Assembly (NCBI RefSeq): GCF_020859565.1
Contig: NZ_JAJHUO010000013.1
Span: forward strand, 194,663 to 258,662
Source: Saccharothrix luteola
GTDB lineage: Bacteria > Actinomycetota > Actinomycetes > Mycobacteriales > Pseudonocardiaceae
Direction: 5' to 3'
Length of the DNA: 64,000 nucleotides
The notes under the pieces were generated by a model. It was given only the letters and a program-made list of their open reading frames with translations. It was not told where the DNA came from and did not search any database. The position numbers and the translations under genes are program-made. Shown here one piece after another: positions 41,920 to 52,552 of this stretch (positions are counted from its first letter, which is position 1; each line of letters opens with the position of its first letter).

Positions 41920-43851
41920 TCAGGCCGCGTTCACCGAGACGTCGTCCACCACGAACGAGGTCTGGTAGGACCAGTCCTCCACGCCGGAGAAGCTCAGCGT
42001 GACGCTCTGGCCCGCGTACGCGCCCAGGCTGAAGGTGCGCACCTCGTACCCGGACGGGTTGAGGTTGGTGTAGGTCGCCAGGGTGGTGCCGGCCACCGAG
42101 ACCGTGAAGGTGTCGAACACCTCCGGCTCGTACTCGTCGGTGCTGATCTTCAGCCACAGCGACAGCGTGGTGTTCGTGCAGCCCGCCGGGATGGTGACGG
42201 TCTGCGTCAGCGTCTCGGTGTTGGTGTAGCCGTAGCCGCTGATCCACGAGGAGCGGGTGCCGGAGCGGGGCGAGCCCTCGCCGGTCCACGCGGCGATCGT
42301 GTGGGTGGCGTTCGACCAGCCGGTGGTGCCGCTCTCGAAGCCGCCGTTGACCGCCTTCTCACCGGGCGCGGCGCACGTGCCGCCCGTCGGGTTGACGGTC
42401 CAGGTGAACGTGGCGCCCGCCGACTTGCCCGCGCTGTCGGTGACCGTCGCGGTCACGGTGTAGGAGCCCGCGGTCGTCGGCGTGCCGGAGATCAGGCCGG
42501 TGGACGCCGCGATCGTGAGGCCGGGCGGCAGGCCGGTGGCCGACCAGGTGTACGGGGGAGCGCCGCCGGAGGCCTTGAGCTGCAGGCTCGTGGCCGTGCC
42601 GACGCTGCCGGTCTGGTTGCCCGGCGGGGTGACCGACGGGTTGCCGGTGCCGGGGTCGCCGGTGTTGACGAACAGCAGCTGGTTCGGCGAGCCGGTGCCC
42701 GGACCGCTGATCTTGTTCGGGGTGGAGTTGCCGATCATCGCGCTCGCCACCTGCGCGGGCGTCAACGACGGCGTGGCGCCGAGCAGGACCGCCGCGCCGC
42801 CCGCCACGTGCGGCGCCGCCATGGACGTGCCGCTGATGGTGTTGGTGGCGGTGTCGTTGGTCATCCACGCCGAGGTGATGTTCTGACCGGGCGCGAAGAT
42901 GTCCGTGCACGTGCCCCAGTTGGAGAACGAGGCGCGGGCGTCGGTGTTGGTCGACGCGTTGACCGTGATCGCCTCGGCGACGCGGGCCGGGGTGAAGTTG
43001 CACGCGTTGGCGTTGGAGTTGCCCGACGCGATCGCGTAGGTCACGCCGTCGGCGATCGAGTTGCGGACCGCGGTCTCGCCGGTCACGTCGCTGCCCTGGC
43101 CGCCGAGGCTCATGTTGGCCACGGCCGGGCCCGAGGTGTGGTGGCCGGTGACCCAGTCGATGCCCGCGGCGACACCGGCGAACGAACCGGACCCGGCGCA
43201 GTTGAGCACCTTGACCGCGATCAGCCGCACGCCCTTGGCGACGCCGTGGGCCGTGCCGCCGACCGTGCCCGCCACGTGCGTGCCGTGGCCGTTGCAGTCG
43301 GTGTTGTTGGTGTCGACGGTGTTGGTGCCCCAGGTGGCCCGGCCGCCGAAGTCGGAGTGCGTGGTCCGGATGCCGGTGTCGATGATGTAGGCGGTGACGC
43401 CGGTTCCGTCGTTGGGGTAGGTGTAGGACGAGTCGAGCGGCAGGTCGCGCTGGTCGATGCGGTCCAGGCCCCACGACGGCGGGTTCGGCTGGGTCGCGGT
43501 CGCCTTGACCTCGCCGTTCTGCTGGACGTAGGCCACGCCGGGCTCGGCGGCCAGGCGTCGCGCGTCCCGTTCGGACAACGTGCCCGCGAAGCCCTTGAGC
43601 GCGTTGCGGTAGGTGTAGTCGACCTTGGCGTCGTACTTGGCGCTGAGGTCGGCGGTGAGCGCGTCGACGCTCTGGGTGGACAGCTCGTTGTACACGACGA
43701 TGTAGCTGTCCGCGATGGCGGTCGGGTTGTTCGTGCCGAGGATGTCGGCTTCGGCCGCGGCGGGTGTGGCGCCGGAGGCCAGTGCCGCGGTGGTCATCGC
43801 CACCGCGGCTAACGCGAGCAGGGCTCGTCTGGATCCGCGAACGTCTCCCAT
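41920..43851 (-). CDS. Secreted multidomain subtilisin-like protease (S8)
   Basis: ATG 43851 follows GGGAGAAC; an upstream frame extension to 44058 has no signal peptide. The 643-aa precursor has a signal peptide, an I9 propeptide (~residues 46-115) and a peptidase domain with Asp158 (IIDTG), His189 (NGHGTHVAG) and Ser343 (SGTSMAAPH). An Ig-like putative domain (~405-487, 'YTWSATGLPPGLTI..GLISGTPTTAGSYTVT') and a C-terminal ~145-residue beta-sandwich ending 'FVVDDVSVNAA' follow. The extra domains suggest binding to a polymer or the cell surface. A simpler paralogue is at 22004. Confidence 0.95.
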   Translation of the reverse strand: MGDVRGSRRALLALAAVAMTTAALASGATPAAAEADILGTNNPTAIADSYIVVYNELSTQSVDALTADLSAKYDAKVDYTYRNALKGFAGTLSERDARRLAAEPGVAYVQQNGEVKATATQPNPPSWGLDRIDQRDLPLDSSYTYPNDGTGVTAYIIDTGIRTTHSDFGGRATWGTNTVDTNNTDCNGHGTHVAGTVGGTAHGVAKGVRLIAVKVLNCAGSGSFAGVAAGIDWVTGHHTSGPAVANMSLGGQGSDVTGETAVRNSIADGVTYAIASGNSNANACNFTPARVAEAITVNASTNTDARASFSNWGTCTDIFAPGQNITSAWMTNDTATNTISGTSMAAPHVAGGAAVLLGATPSLTPAQVASAMIGNSTPNKISGPGTGSPNQLLFVNTGDPGTGNPSVTPPGNQTGSVGTATSLQLKASGGAPPYTWSATGLPPGLTIAASTGLISGTPTTAGSYTVTATVTDSAGKSAGATFTWTVNPTGGTCAAPGEKAVNGGFESGTTGWSNATHTIAAWTGEGSPRSGTRSSWISGYGYTNTETLTQTVTIPAGCTNTTLSLWLKISTDEYEPEVFDTFTVSVAGTTLATYTNLNPSGYEVRTFSLGAYAGQSVTLSFSGVEDWSYQTSFVVDDVSVNAA

Positions 43852-43925
43852 TGCAGGGTTCTCCCTCGTGCAGGGGTTCCGGCAGACCCATAGCGGCGCG
43901 GGTCGGCCGGGGAGTGGAGGTTCTG

Positions 43926-43951
43926 CGATCACGTTCGCGCGGACGTGATCG
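43926..43951. promoter_or_regulatory. Operator-like inverted repeat upstream of the subtilase
   Basis: CGATCACGT (43926-43934) and ACGTGATCG (43943-43951) are perfect 9-bp complements separated by eight bases, 75 bp upstream of the protease start. The cognate regulator is unknown. Confidence 0.45.
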
Positions 43952-44089
43952 GCAACGTTAGAGGACCGCTCGGTACCGGACAATCGGCCGGCAGTGGGAA
44001 CGACCTGCGGTATTCCGAACGACGACCACGGTCGGGCTACCCGCGCCCCATTGGCCAATAATCTTAATAACTTCAGTGTCGACTAAACT

Positions 44090-44131
44090 CAGTCTTCTCC
44101 CGGCACCGGACGTGGCACCGGGAGAAGACTG
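44090..44131 (-). terminator. Terminator hairpin of the uvrA-like gene
   Basis: Perfect 14-bp arms CAGTCTTCTCCCGG (44090-44103) and CCGGGAGAAGACTG (44118-44131) lie 22 bp beyond the stop codon. In the leftward direction they are followed by a T/A-rich run. Confidence 0.75.
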
Positions 44132-44153
44132 GGTCCAAAAGCGGCCAGGACGA

Positions 44154-46415
<2,262 letters not shown>

Positions 46416-46438
46416 CGCCTGGCTTTCCCCCTGCTTTG

Positions 46439-46452
46439 TTTATGCCGTAAGG
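46439..46452. promoter_or_regulatory. TetR operator, site 1
   Basis: TTTATGCCGTAAGG, with the dyad TTAyGCygTAA, lies 24 bp from the uvrA-like start. Confidence 0.65.
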
Positions 46453-46469
46453 TGCTCGCGGCACGGTAC

Positions 46470-46483
46470 TTTACGCTGTAAGG
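46470..46483. promoter_or_regulatory. TetR operator, site 2
   Basis: TTTACGCTGTAAGG differs from site 1 at two positions, starts 31 bp after it, and sits ten bases before the tetR start codon. The TTAC-GCT-GTAA dyad is typical of TetR-family operators. Confidence 0.7.
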
Positions 46484-46492
46484 GGTGGGCAA

Positions 46493-47281
46493 GTGGCGGT
46501 CTTCGCCGGGCAGGGTGACGCGCGTCGGTCGATGCGGCTGCTGTGGCGTGCGCCGGGTGGTGGTGCGGGGTCGGGGTTGTCGGTGGACGTGATCGTGGAC
46601 GCGGCGATCGAGGTGGCGGACCGGGACGGCATGGCGGCGTTGTCGATGCGCGCGGTGGGTGAGCGGTTGGGGCGTTCGGCGATGGCGTTGTACACGTACG
46701 TGCCGAGCAAGGCGGAGTTGGTGGACCTGATGTACGACCGGGTGTTGGGGGAGTTGCCGTCGGAGTACCCGGTGGACGGTGGGTGGCGGGTGGCGTTGCG
46801 GGCGTGGGCGCAGGACGCGCGGGCGTTCTTCCTGGCTCATCCGTGGGTGTTGCAGGTGTCGCAGGCGCGGCCGGTGCTGGGGCCGAACGAGTTCCTGATG
46901 GTGGAGGTGTTGTTGCGGATCCTGCGGCCGACGGGTCTGGGCGTGTCGGTGTTGCGGGGTGTGGTGGGTGCGGTGGTGCAGTTCGTGCGTGGCGCGGCGG
47001 GGGTGATCGCGGAGGCGCGGCGGGCGGCGCGGGAGACGGGGATGACGGACGAGGAGTGGTGGTTCTCGCGGTCGGAGGTGTTCGAGGAGGTCGCGCCGGA
47101 CTTCACCGAGCGGTTTCCGCTGTCGGCGTGGCTGGGCGCGGAGGAGCCGCCGGTGGTGGAGGGGGAGGAGGACGTGCCGTACTTGGAGCGGGACGCGGTG
47201 GGGAACTTCGTGACGGGGCTGGAGGTGTTGTTGGACGGCGTGGAGGCGGCGGTGGCGCGTGCGCGCGCCGGCGGGGGCTGA
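46493..47281 (+). CDS. TetR-family repressor of the uvrA-like gene
   Basis: GTG 46493 starts a 262-aa protein. The helix-turn-helix lies at residues ~30-75 ('VDVIVDAAIEVADRDGMAALSMRAVGERLGRSAMALYTYVPSKAELVDLM'), followed by a TetR_C ligand domain of the tetracycline-repressor subgroup. The protein is longer than typical TetR (200-220) because of an acidic loop around 'GAEEPPVVEGEEDVPYLERD'. Divergent orientation with the uvrA-like gene and two identical-type operators in the gap indicate that it controls both. Confidence 0.9.
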   Translation: MAVFAGQGDARRSMRLLWRAPGGGAGSGLSVDVIVDAAIEVADRDGMAALSMRAVGERLGRSAMALYTYVPSKAELVDLMYDRVLGELPSEYPVDGGWRVALRAWAQDARAFFLAHPWVLQVSQARPVLGPNEFLMVEVLLRILRPTGLGVSVLRGVVGAVVQFVRGAAGVIAEARRAARETGMTDEEWWFSRSEVFEEVAPDFTERFPLSAWLGAEEPPVVEGEEDVPYLERDAVGNFVTGLEVLLDGVEAAVARARAGGG

Positions 47282-47429
47282 GGTCGGCGGGCGGTGATAT
47301 ACGGTGTGGCGGTTGGCGCGGACGAGGGAGGTGGGACCCATTTCTGCTGGTGTGCTTCGGGTCGCTCCCGGCCGCGTCGTGGCGGTGTGAGGGGCGCCCT
47401 CGGGTTTCGTGCGAGAGGCGTTCGTTTCC

Positions 47430-48191
47430 ATGGATCTTGATGTCGTCGCGCGGTTGCGTGCGGCTGGTTGTGTGTTCGCCGAGGACGAGGCGCGGGTGTT
47501 GGTGGAGGCCGCGCGTGGTCCGGAGGAGTTGGAGTCGTTGACGGCTCGGCGGGTGGCCGGGTTGCCGTTGGAGCACGTGGTGGGGTGGGCGGAGTTCTGC
47601 GGGTTGCGGGTGGTGGTGGATCCGGGGGTGTTCGTGCCCCGTCGGCGCACGGAGTTCCTGGTGCGGGTGGCCGTGGGGGTGGCGCGGGCCGGTTCGGTGG
47701 TGGTGGACCTGTGTTGCGGGTCGGGGGCGGTGGGTGCGGCGGTGGTGGATCGGGTGGCCGGGGTGCGGTTGCACGCGGTGGACGTGGATCCGGTGGCGGT
47801 GGCTTGTGCCCGGCGCAACATCGGCGTCGGCCGGGTGTACGCGGGTGATCTTTACGAGCCGTTGCCGGTGTCGTTGGCGGGGCGGGTGGACGTCCTGGTG
47901 GCGAACGCGCCGTACGTGCCGACCGGTGCGATCGGGTTGATGCCGCCGGAGGCGCGTGAGCACGAGCCGCGGGTGGCGTTGGACGGTGGGACGGATGGCC
48001 TGGACGTGCAGCGGCGGGTGATCGCGGGTGCGGCGCGGTGGTTGGCGCCGGGTGGTCGGTTGTTGGTGGAGACGGGTGCGCGGCAGGCGGCGGGGACGGT
48101 GGCGGCGTTCGCGGCGGGCGGGTTGCGCGCGGAGGTCGTGTCGGACGAGGAGTTGTCGGCGACCGTGGTGATCGGTTCGGTGTCGTCCTAA
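47430..48191 (+). CDS. HemK-like N5-glutamine methyltransferase homologue
   Basis: ATG 47430 is used; a GTG at 47409 is also in frame. The 253-aa product has the SAM-binding motif 'VVDLCCGSGAVGAAV', an acidic second strand 'LHAVDVDPVAVACARRN' and 'VDVLVANAPYVPTGAI'. Release-factor methyltransferases PrmC/HemK have NPPY; here NAPY. The region before the SAM motif is short. It probably methylates a protein glutamine but is unlikely to be the housekeeping PrmC. Codons are unusually rich in GTG and GGT. It stands alone, 148 bp after tetR. Confidence 0.8.
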   Translation: MDLDVVARLRAAGCVFAEDEARVLVEAARGPEELESLTARRVAGLPLEHVVGWAEFCGLRVVVDPGVFVPRRRTEFLVRVAVGVARAGSVVVDLCCGSGAVGAAVVDRVAGVRLHAVDVDPVAVACARRNIGVGRVYAGDLYEPLPVSLAGRVDVLVANAPYVPTGAIGLMPPEAREHEPRVALDGGTDGLDVQRRVIAGAARWLAPGGRLLVETGARQAAGTVAAFAAGGLRAEVVSDEELSATVVIGSVSS

Positions 48192-48198
48192 CCGGGCG

Positions 48199-48216
48199 TT
48201 GAGCGAGTGCTCAAAA
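48199..48216. promoter_or_regulatory. TetR-type operator A of the monooxygenase operon
   Basis: TTGAGC-GAGT-GCTCAA is a perfect dyad. It begins eight bases after the end of the preceding gene. Confidence 0.7.
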
Positions 48217-48230
48217 CTGGCTACCCTCCG

Positions 48231-48250
48231 TTTTGAGCACTCGCTCAAAA
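48231..48250. promoter_or_regulatory. TetR-type operator B of the monooxygenase operon
   Basis: TTTTGAGC-ACTC-GCTCAAAA is a perfect dyad with 8-bp arms, ending 12 bases before the monooxygenase start. Same half-site as operator A. The TetR gene at the end of this operon is the likely binder. Confidence 0.75.
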
Positions 48251-48262
48251 CGGGGGTGGCCG

Positions 48263-49444
48263 GTGGTCGGGCGGACAGTGGTCGTGGTGGGCGGCGGTAT
48301 CGGTGGTCTGGCGGCGGGCCTCGCGCTGCACCGGGCCGGGTGGCGGGTCGTGGTGCTGGAACGTGCACCCGAGTTCGGCGAGGTCGGCGCGGGGCTCTCG
48401 CTGTGGCCGAACGCGATGCGCGCGCTCGGGGCGCTCGGGTTGGCGGAACGGGTCCGCGCGGTCGGCGCGGTGGAGACGGCGGGCGGCGTGCGTGGCCGCT
48501 CCGGGCGGTGGTTGTCGCGGCTGGACAACGCCGAGATCGCGCGGCGGCACGGCGTGCCGCTGGTCGTGGTGCGCCGCGCGGACCTGGTCCGGACGTTGGC
48601 GGAGGCGTTGCCGCCGGAGTGCCTGCGGTCGGACAGCGAGGTGTCCGCGGTGCGGTCGGACGGTGACGCGATGGTGGTCGAGCACCGGGGCGGGGTCGTG
48701 CGGGCGGAGCTGGTGGTCGGCGCGGACGGTGTGCACAGCGCGGTGCGGCGGCAGTGGTGGCCGAACGCGCCCGCGCCGCGCTACGCGGGGTACACGGCGT
48801 GGCGCATGATCACCGAGCCGGTCGCCGACCCGCCGGCGGAGGGTGCGGTGATCTGGGGTCGCGGCGAGCGGTTCGGGTTCACCGCGCTGCCGGGTGGGCG
48901 GTTCTACTGCTTCGGGACGGCGACCGTGCCCGCGGGTGGTGTCGCCGCTGGCGGTGAGCTCGCCGCCGTGCGCGACCGGTTCGGCGACTGGCCGGACCCT
49001 GTGCGCGCGCTGCTGGCGGCGGTGCCGGAGGGCGGTGTTGTCCGGCACGACGTGCACGTGCTGCCGCCGTTGGCGGGTTGTGCGCGGGGCCGGGTGGCTT
49101 TGACGGGTGACGCGGCCCATGCGATGGACCCGGCCTTGGGGCAGGGCGCGGGTCAGGCGCTGGAGGACGCGGTCGTGCTGGCCGACTGCCTGGTCTCGGA
49201 CGCGAGCGTGGGTTCGGCGCTGGTCCGCTACGACCGGGTGCGCGGGCCGCGGACCCGGACCGTGGTGCGGCGTTCGGCACGGCTGGGCAGGCTGGCCCAG
49301 TGGTCGTGGCCGCCCGCGGTGGTGGCGCGTGATCTCGCCGCCAGGCTGACGCCGGCCGCCGTGACGCTGCGGGCCATGGCGCCGATCCTCGGCTGGACGC
49401 CACCCGACAGCACGGGCCACGTGCCGGTGAGCGTGGGCCGCTGA
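48263..49444 (+). CDS. FAD-dependent aromatic-type monooxygenase
   Basis: The GTG at 48263 was chosen because the operator occupies the bases before it; a TTG at 48233 would place the operator inside the gene. The 393-aa product has the Rossmann FAD motif 'VVVVGGGIGGLAAGLAL', the DG motif 'LVVGADGVHSAVRR' and the GD motif 'GRVALTGDAAHAMDPALGQGAGQALEDA'. This is the group A flavoprotein hydroxylase pattern seen in salicylate-hydroxylase-like enzymes. Substrate unknown. Its stop overlaps the next gene (TGATG). Confidence 0.92.
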   Translation: MVGRTVVVVGGGIGGLAAGLALHRAGWRVVVLERAPEFGEVGAGLSLWPNAMRALGALGLAERVRAVGAVETAGGVRGRSGRWLSRLDNAEIARRHGVPLVVVRRADLVRTLAEALPPECLRSDSEVSAVRSDGDAMVVEHRGGVVRAELVVGADGVHSAVRRQWWPNAPAPRYAGYTAWRMITEPVADPPAEGAVIWGRGERFGFTALPGGRFYCFGTATVPAGGVAAGGELAAVRDRFGDWPDPVRALLAAVPEGGVVRHDVHVLPPLAGCARGRVALTGDAAHAMDPALGQGAGQALEDAVVLADCLVSDASVGSALVRYDRVRGPRTRTVVRRSARLGRLAQWSWPPAVVARDLAARLTPAAVTLRAMAPILGWTPPDSTGHVPVSVGR

Positions 49445-50994
49445 TGCCCGACTGGACCTACCACCCGCTGCGCGGGATCGCCGCCGCGCTGCTGGGGACC
49501 GGTCGTTCGCGGCGGGTGGCGTTGCGGGCGCTGGCCGCGGTCGGGTCGTGGCCCGGCGGCGGTCGGCTGGTGTCGTGGGGGTTCGGGCACCGTCACCCAC
49601 CGTCGCGGCTGGCCGGTGCGGTCGCCGGCGTCCCGGTGCGCACCCGGCTGGGCGCGGTGGTGCCACCGGGTGTGGCGCGGGACGCGGTGCGGGCGTTGCC
49701 GCTGCTGGGCGCGGGGGTGGTGGAGGTCGCGCCGGTCGGGCCCGCCGATGTCGACGTCGTGCGCGAGGCCGTCGCGGGCCGACGTGTGCCGGTGGTGGTG
49801 CGTGCGACGGAGCAGGCCGTGGTGGACGCGTTGTCACCGCACGTCGACGCGGTCCGGGTCGGGGCCGATACCGACGTGGTCCACCTGGCGTCGGCGTCCA
49901 CGGCGCGTGCCGCCGCCCTCCTCGCCGACCCGGCCACGGCGGTCCTGGTCACGCCCGAGGTGCTGGTGCGCGCCGGTCCGGGCTTCTTCGCGCGGGTGGC
50001 GGAGGCGGCGACGCCCACCGGTCCGGCGCCGTCACCGCGTGACGTCGGCCGTGATCCCCGCCGGTGGCCGGCGTGGTGGTGGGGTGCGCTGGTCGGGCTG
50101 GGCATGGTCGTCGCGGGCCTGGGCGCCGCCGCGATCACGCTCGGTCCGGTGCTGCTGTGGTACGACCGCGGTTTCCTGGGCGCGGACGTGGACGGGCTGC
50201 ACGGGATCAACCACCACCTGGTGCACTTCCTGCAGCACGACCGGATCACCATGGCCGGCACGATGGTCGCGATCGGCGTGCTCTACGCGGGCCTGGCGGC
50301 GGGCGGCATGCGGACGGGCCGGCCGTGGGCCCGCGAGGTGTTCCTCGTCTCCGGGTGGGTCGGGTTCCCGACGGTGCTCTACTTCCTCGGGATCGGTTTC
50401 GTGGAGCCGCTGCACACCGCGGCGGCCGTGGTGCTGTTCCCGATGTTCCTGGCCGCCACCCGGCGTCGTCCGGACGACCCGCGGTGGACCGCGCGCCCGG
50501 ACGGGCCCGAGCACGAGCGGCGGCGGGCGCTGGTCGGGCAGTTGCTCCTGGTGTGCACGGGGGTCGGCCTGTTCGCGGGTGGAGTGGTGGTGTCGGCGGT
50601 CGGTCTGACGGACGTGTTCGTGCCCAGCGACCTGGAGTTCCTGCGGACCGGGCCGGACGCGTTGCGGGCGGCCAACCCCCGGCTGCCGGGGTTCATCGCG
50701 CACGACCGGGCGGGTTTCGGCGGGGCGCTGATGTCCGCCGCCGCGGCGATCACGCTGCTCGCCGCGTGGGGCTGGCGTCGGGGCGAGGCGTGGGTGTGGT
50801 GGTCTCTCGCGCTGGCCGCCGCCGCGGGGTTCCTGCCCGCGGTCGTGGTGCACGGCGTCATCGGCTACACCGACGCGGGCCACCTGGCGCCGGTGTTCGT
50901 CGGGATCGGCCTCACCGCGACCGCCCTGGTCCTCGCCCGGCCCTACCTGTGCGCACGCCCGGCGGAGGTCCGCACGGCCGCGCCCCTACCGTGA
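49444..50994 (+). CDS. Hybrid protein: DHOD-like N-terminal region plus polytopic membrane domain
   Basis: The 516-aa protein begins like a class 2 dihydroorotate dehydrogenase: 'GAVAGVPVRTRLGAVVPPGVARDAVRALPLLGAGVVEVAPV'-like beta/alpha units up to ~residue 190. The barrel is far too short and the FMN and orotate residues are not evident. From ~residue 200 to the end there are about eight membrane helices ('WWWGALVGLGMVVAGLGAAAI', 'ITMAGTMVAIGVLYAGLAAG', 'EVFLVSGWVGFPTVLYFLGIG', and others) with conserved His pairs ('INHHLVHFLQHDR'). I know no characterised protein of this build. Its gene is locked between the monooxygenase and TetR genes. Confidence 0.7.
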   Translation: MPDWTYHPLRGIAAALLGTGRSRRVALRALAAVGSWPGGGRLVSWGFGHRHPPSRLAGAVAGVPVRTRLGAVVPPGVARDAVRALPLLGAGVVEVAPVGPADVDVVREAVAGRRVPVVVRATEQAVVDALSPHVDAVRVGADTDVVHLASASTARAAALLADPATAVLVTPEVLVRAGPGFFARVAEAATPTGPAPSPRDVGRDPRRWPAWWWGALVGLGMVVAGLGAAAITLGPVLLWYDRGFLGADVDGLHGINHHLVHFLQHDRITMAGTMVAIGVLYAGLAAGGMRTGRPWAREVFLVSGWVGFPTVLYFLGIGFVEPLHTAAAVVLFPMFLAATRRRPDDPRWTARPDGPEHERRRALVGQLLLVCTGVGLFAGGVVVSAVGLTDVFVPSDLEFLRTGPDALRAANPRLPGFIAHDRAGFGGALMSAAAAITLLAAWGWRRGEAWVWWSLALAAAAGFLPAVVVHGVIGYTDAGHLAPVFVGIGLTATALVLARPYLCARPAEVRTAAPLP

Positions 50995-50998
50995 TGGC

Positions 50999-51625
50999 AT
51001 GGCCGACACCCGACAGCGACTGATCGACGGCGCGATCGAGACCATCCGCCGGCACGGCATCACGGGGACGTCCGCGCGCACGATCGCCGCCACCGCCGGC
51101 GTCAACCAGGCCTTGGTGTTCTACCACTTCGGCAGCGTGCACGAGCTGCTGGAAGCGGCGTGCCTGGCCGCGACCGAGGCCAGGGTGGCGCCGTTCGCGG
51201 CCCGGCTGGACGAGGTCGCCGACCTGCGCGGGCTGCTGGACCTCGGCCGGCGGCTGCACGCCGAGGAGCGCTCGCTGGGCAACGTCATGGTGCTCGCCCA
51301 GATGCTGGCCGGCGCGCAGGCGGACCCGGAGCTGGCCAAGGCGACGTCGGCGGCGCTGGGGTTGTGGATCCGGCCGATCGAGCGGGTGCTGGACCGGTTG
51401 CTGGCCGACTCGCCGGTCGCCGACCTGGTGGACACCGCCGGGCTGTCCCGCGCGGTGTGCGCCGGGTTCATCGGCCTGGAGCTGTTCGAGGGCGTCGATC
51501 CCGCCGGCGCGCACGCCGCGCTGGACGCCCTGGAGCGCCTCGCGGCCCTCGTCGACGTGGTGCAGGAGCTCGGCCCGGTCGCCCGCCGCGCGCTGCACGC
51601 CAAGCTGCGCAAGTCCGCGACCTGA
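50999..51625 (+). CDS. TetR-family regulator
   Basis: ATG 50999 lies four bases after the membrane protein's stop. The 208-aa product has an N-terminal helix-turn-helix ('IRRHGITGTSARTIAATAGVNQALVFYHFGSVHELLEAA') and a helical ligand domain. As last gene of the three-gene operon it probably binds the paired TTGAGCnnnnGCTCAA sites at the operon head and so represses itself. The gene ends three bases before a convergent gene. Confidence 0.92.
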   Translation: MADTRQRLIDGAIETIRRHGITGTSARTIAATAGVNQALVFYHFGSVHELLEAACLAATEARVAPFAARLDEVADLRGLLDLGRRLHAEERSLGNVMVLAQMLAGAQADPELAKATSAALGLWIRPIERVLDRLLADSPVADLVDTAGLSRAVCAGFIGLELFEGVDPAGAHAALDALERLAALVDVVQELGPVARRALHAKLRKSAT

Positions 51626-51628
51626 CGG

Positions 51629-52552
51629 TCAGGTCCCGACCACGCCGTCGCTGAGCTCGCGCGCGACGTCGAGGTGCCCGACGTGGCGCGCGTACTCCTG
51701 GAGCAGGTGGAACAGGATCCAGGCGAGCGTCGGCGGCGGCGCCTCGGGCCGGTTGCGGCGCACGGCCCGGTCGGTGAGGGCGGACTCGGCCGCGATGTCG
51801 CGTGACCGGGCGCATTGTTCGAGGTAGAACTCCCGGACGCGGTCGGTGGTGTCGTCGTCCTCGAGGACCCACTCGGCGCGGTCGACGTCGGGGTTGCCGT
51901 AGGGGTGGGCGATCTCCTCGCCGCGGAAGCACCAGCGCAGCCAACGCAGTTCCACGTGGGCGAGGTGCTTGACCATCGCCAGCGGCGTCCAGCCGGTCGG
52001 CAGGCGGCTGGTGCGCAGCTCGTCCTCGGACATGCCGTCGATCTTGCGGAGCACGGCGTCGCGGTGGAAGTCGAGGTAGGCCAGGAGCAGGTCGCCGGCG
52101 TCGGTGAGGTCGGGCGGCGGTTCGGTGGGCACGGCGATGCGCGCGCAGACGCGGGCGCCGTCGACGTCGAGGGTGGCGCCCGCCTTGCGGAGGATGGTCA
52201 GGGCGGCGACGTTGTCGGTGGTGGTGTCGGCGACGATCGTGGTGACGCCGCGACGTGGCGCTTCCTCGACCACGCGGCGCAGCGCGGCGAGGCCGATGCC
52301 GTTGCCGCGGGCGCAGCGGGCGACCCAGATGCCGGTCTCGCCCTTGGCGCTGAGCCGGACCATGCCGACCGTGCGGTCGTCCTCCACGATCTCGTAGGCG
52401 TCGTCCTGGAAGCCGCGGTAGAACTCGCGGAACTCGTCGGGCCGGTCGACCGTCCAGCCCGGTGGCATCACGTCGCCGGGATCGGTGTCGGCCACCGCGA
52501 GGCCCAGCAGCCGTTCGACCGCGCAGTCGTCCACCTTCCGCAACAGGATCAT
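51629..52552 (-). CDS. GNAT acetyltransferase-DinB fusion protein
   Basis: ATG 52552 overlaps the stop of the preceding gene (ATGA). The 307-aa product starts with a GNAT domain (~1-125: 'DRTVGMVRLSAKGETGIWVARCARGNGIGLAALRRVVEE', with an acetyl-CoA loop RGNGIG). It continues with a DinB/DUF664 four-helix domain (~135-300: 'FHRDAVLRKIDGMSEDELRTS', 'MVKHLAHVELRWLRWCF', 'LLQEYARHVGHLDVARELSDG') carrying the three metal-binding histidine positions. DinB-like domains often act as thiol-dependent transferases. Co-translation with an AlkZ-like protein suggests a toxic-metabolite defence pair (inference). The much longer open frame extending to 56917 is a shadow. Confidence 0.85.
   Translation of the reverse strand: MILLRKVDDCAVERLLGLAVADTDPGDVMPPGWTVDRPDEFREFYRGFQDDAYEIVEDDRTVGMVRLSAKGETGIWVARCARGNGIGLAALRRVVEEAPRRGVTTIVADTTTDNVAALTILRKAGATLDVDGARVCARIAVPTEPPPDLTDAGDLLLAYLDFHRDAVLRKIDGMSEDELRTSRLPTGWTPLAMVKHLAHVELRWLRWCFRGEEIAHPYGNPDVDRAEWVLEDDDTTDRVREFYLEQCARSRDIAAESALTDRAVRRNRPEAPPPTLAWILFHLLQEYARHVGHLDVARELSDGVVGT

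Larger units (their letters stand above)
43852..44153. other. Intergenic region with palindrome, AT-rich patch and terminator
   Basis: This 302-bp stretch has no gene. It carries an operator-like palindrome (43926-43951) upstream of the leftward subtilase, an unusually AT-rich patch around 44050-44090, and the terminator hairpin of the uvrA-like gene (44090-44131). Confidence 0.6.

Noticed and set aside
47430..48191. Housekeeping prmC
   Set aside because: The NPPY motif is NAPY, the protein is short before the SAM domain, and prfA is not adjacent.
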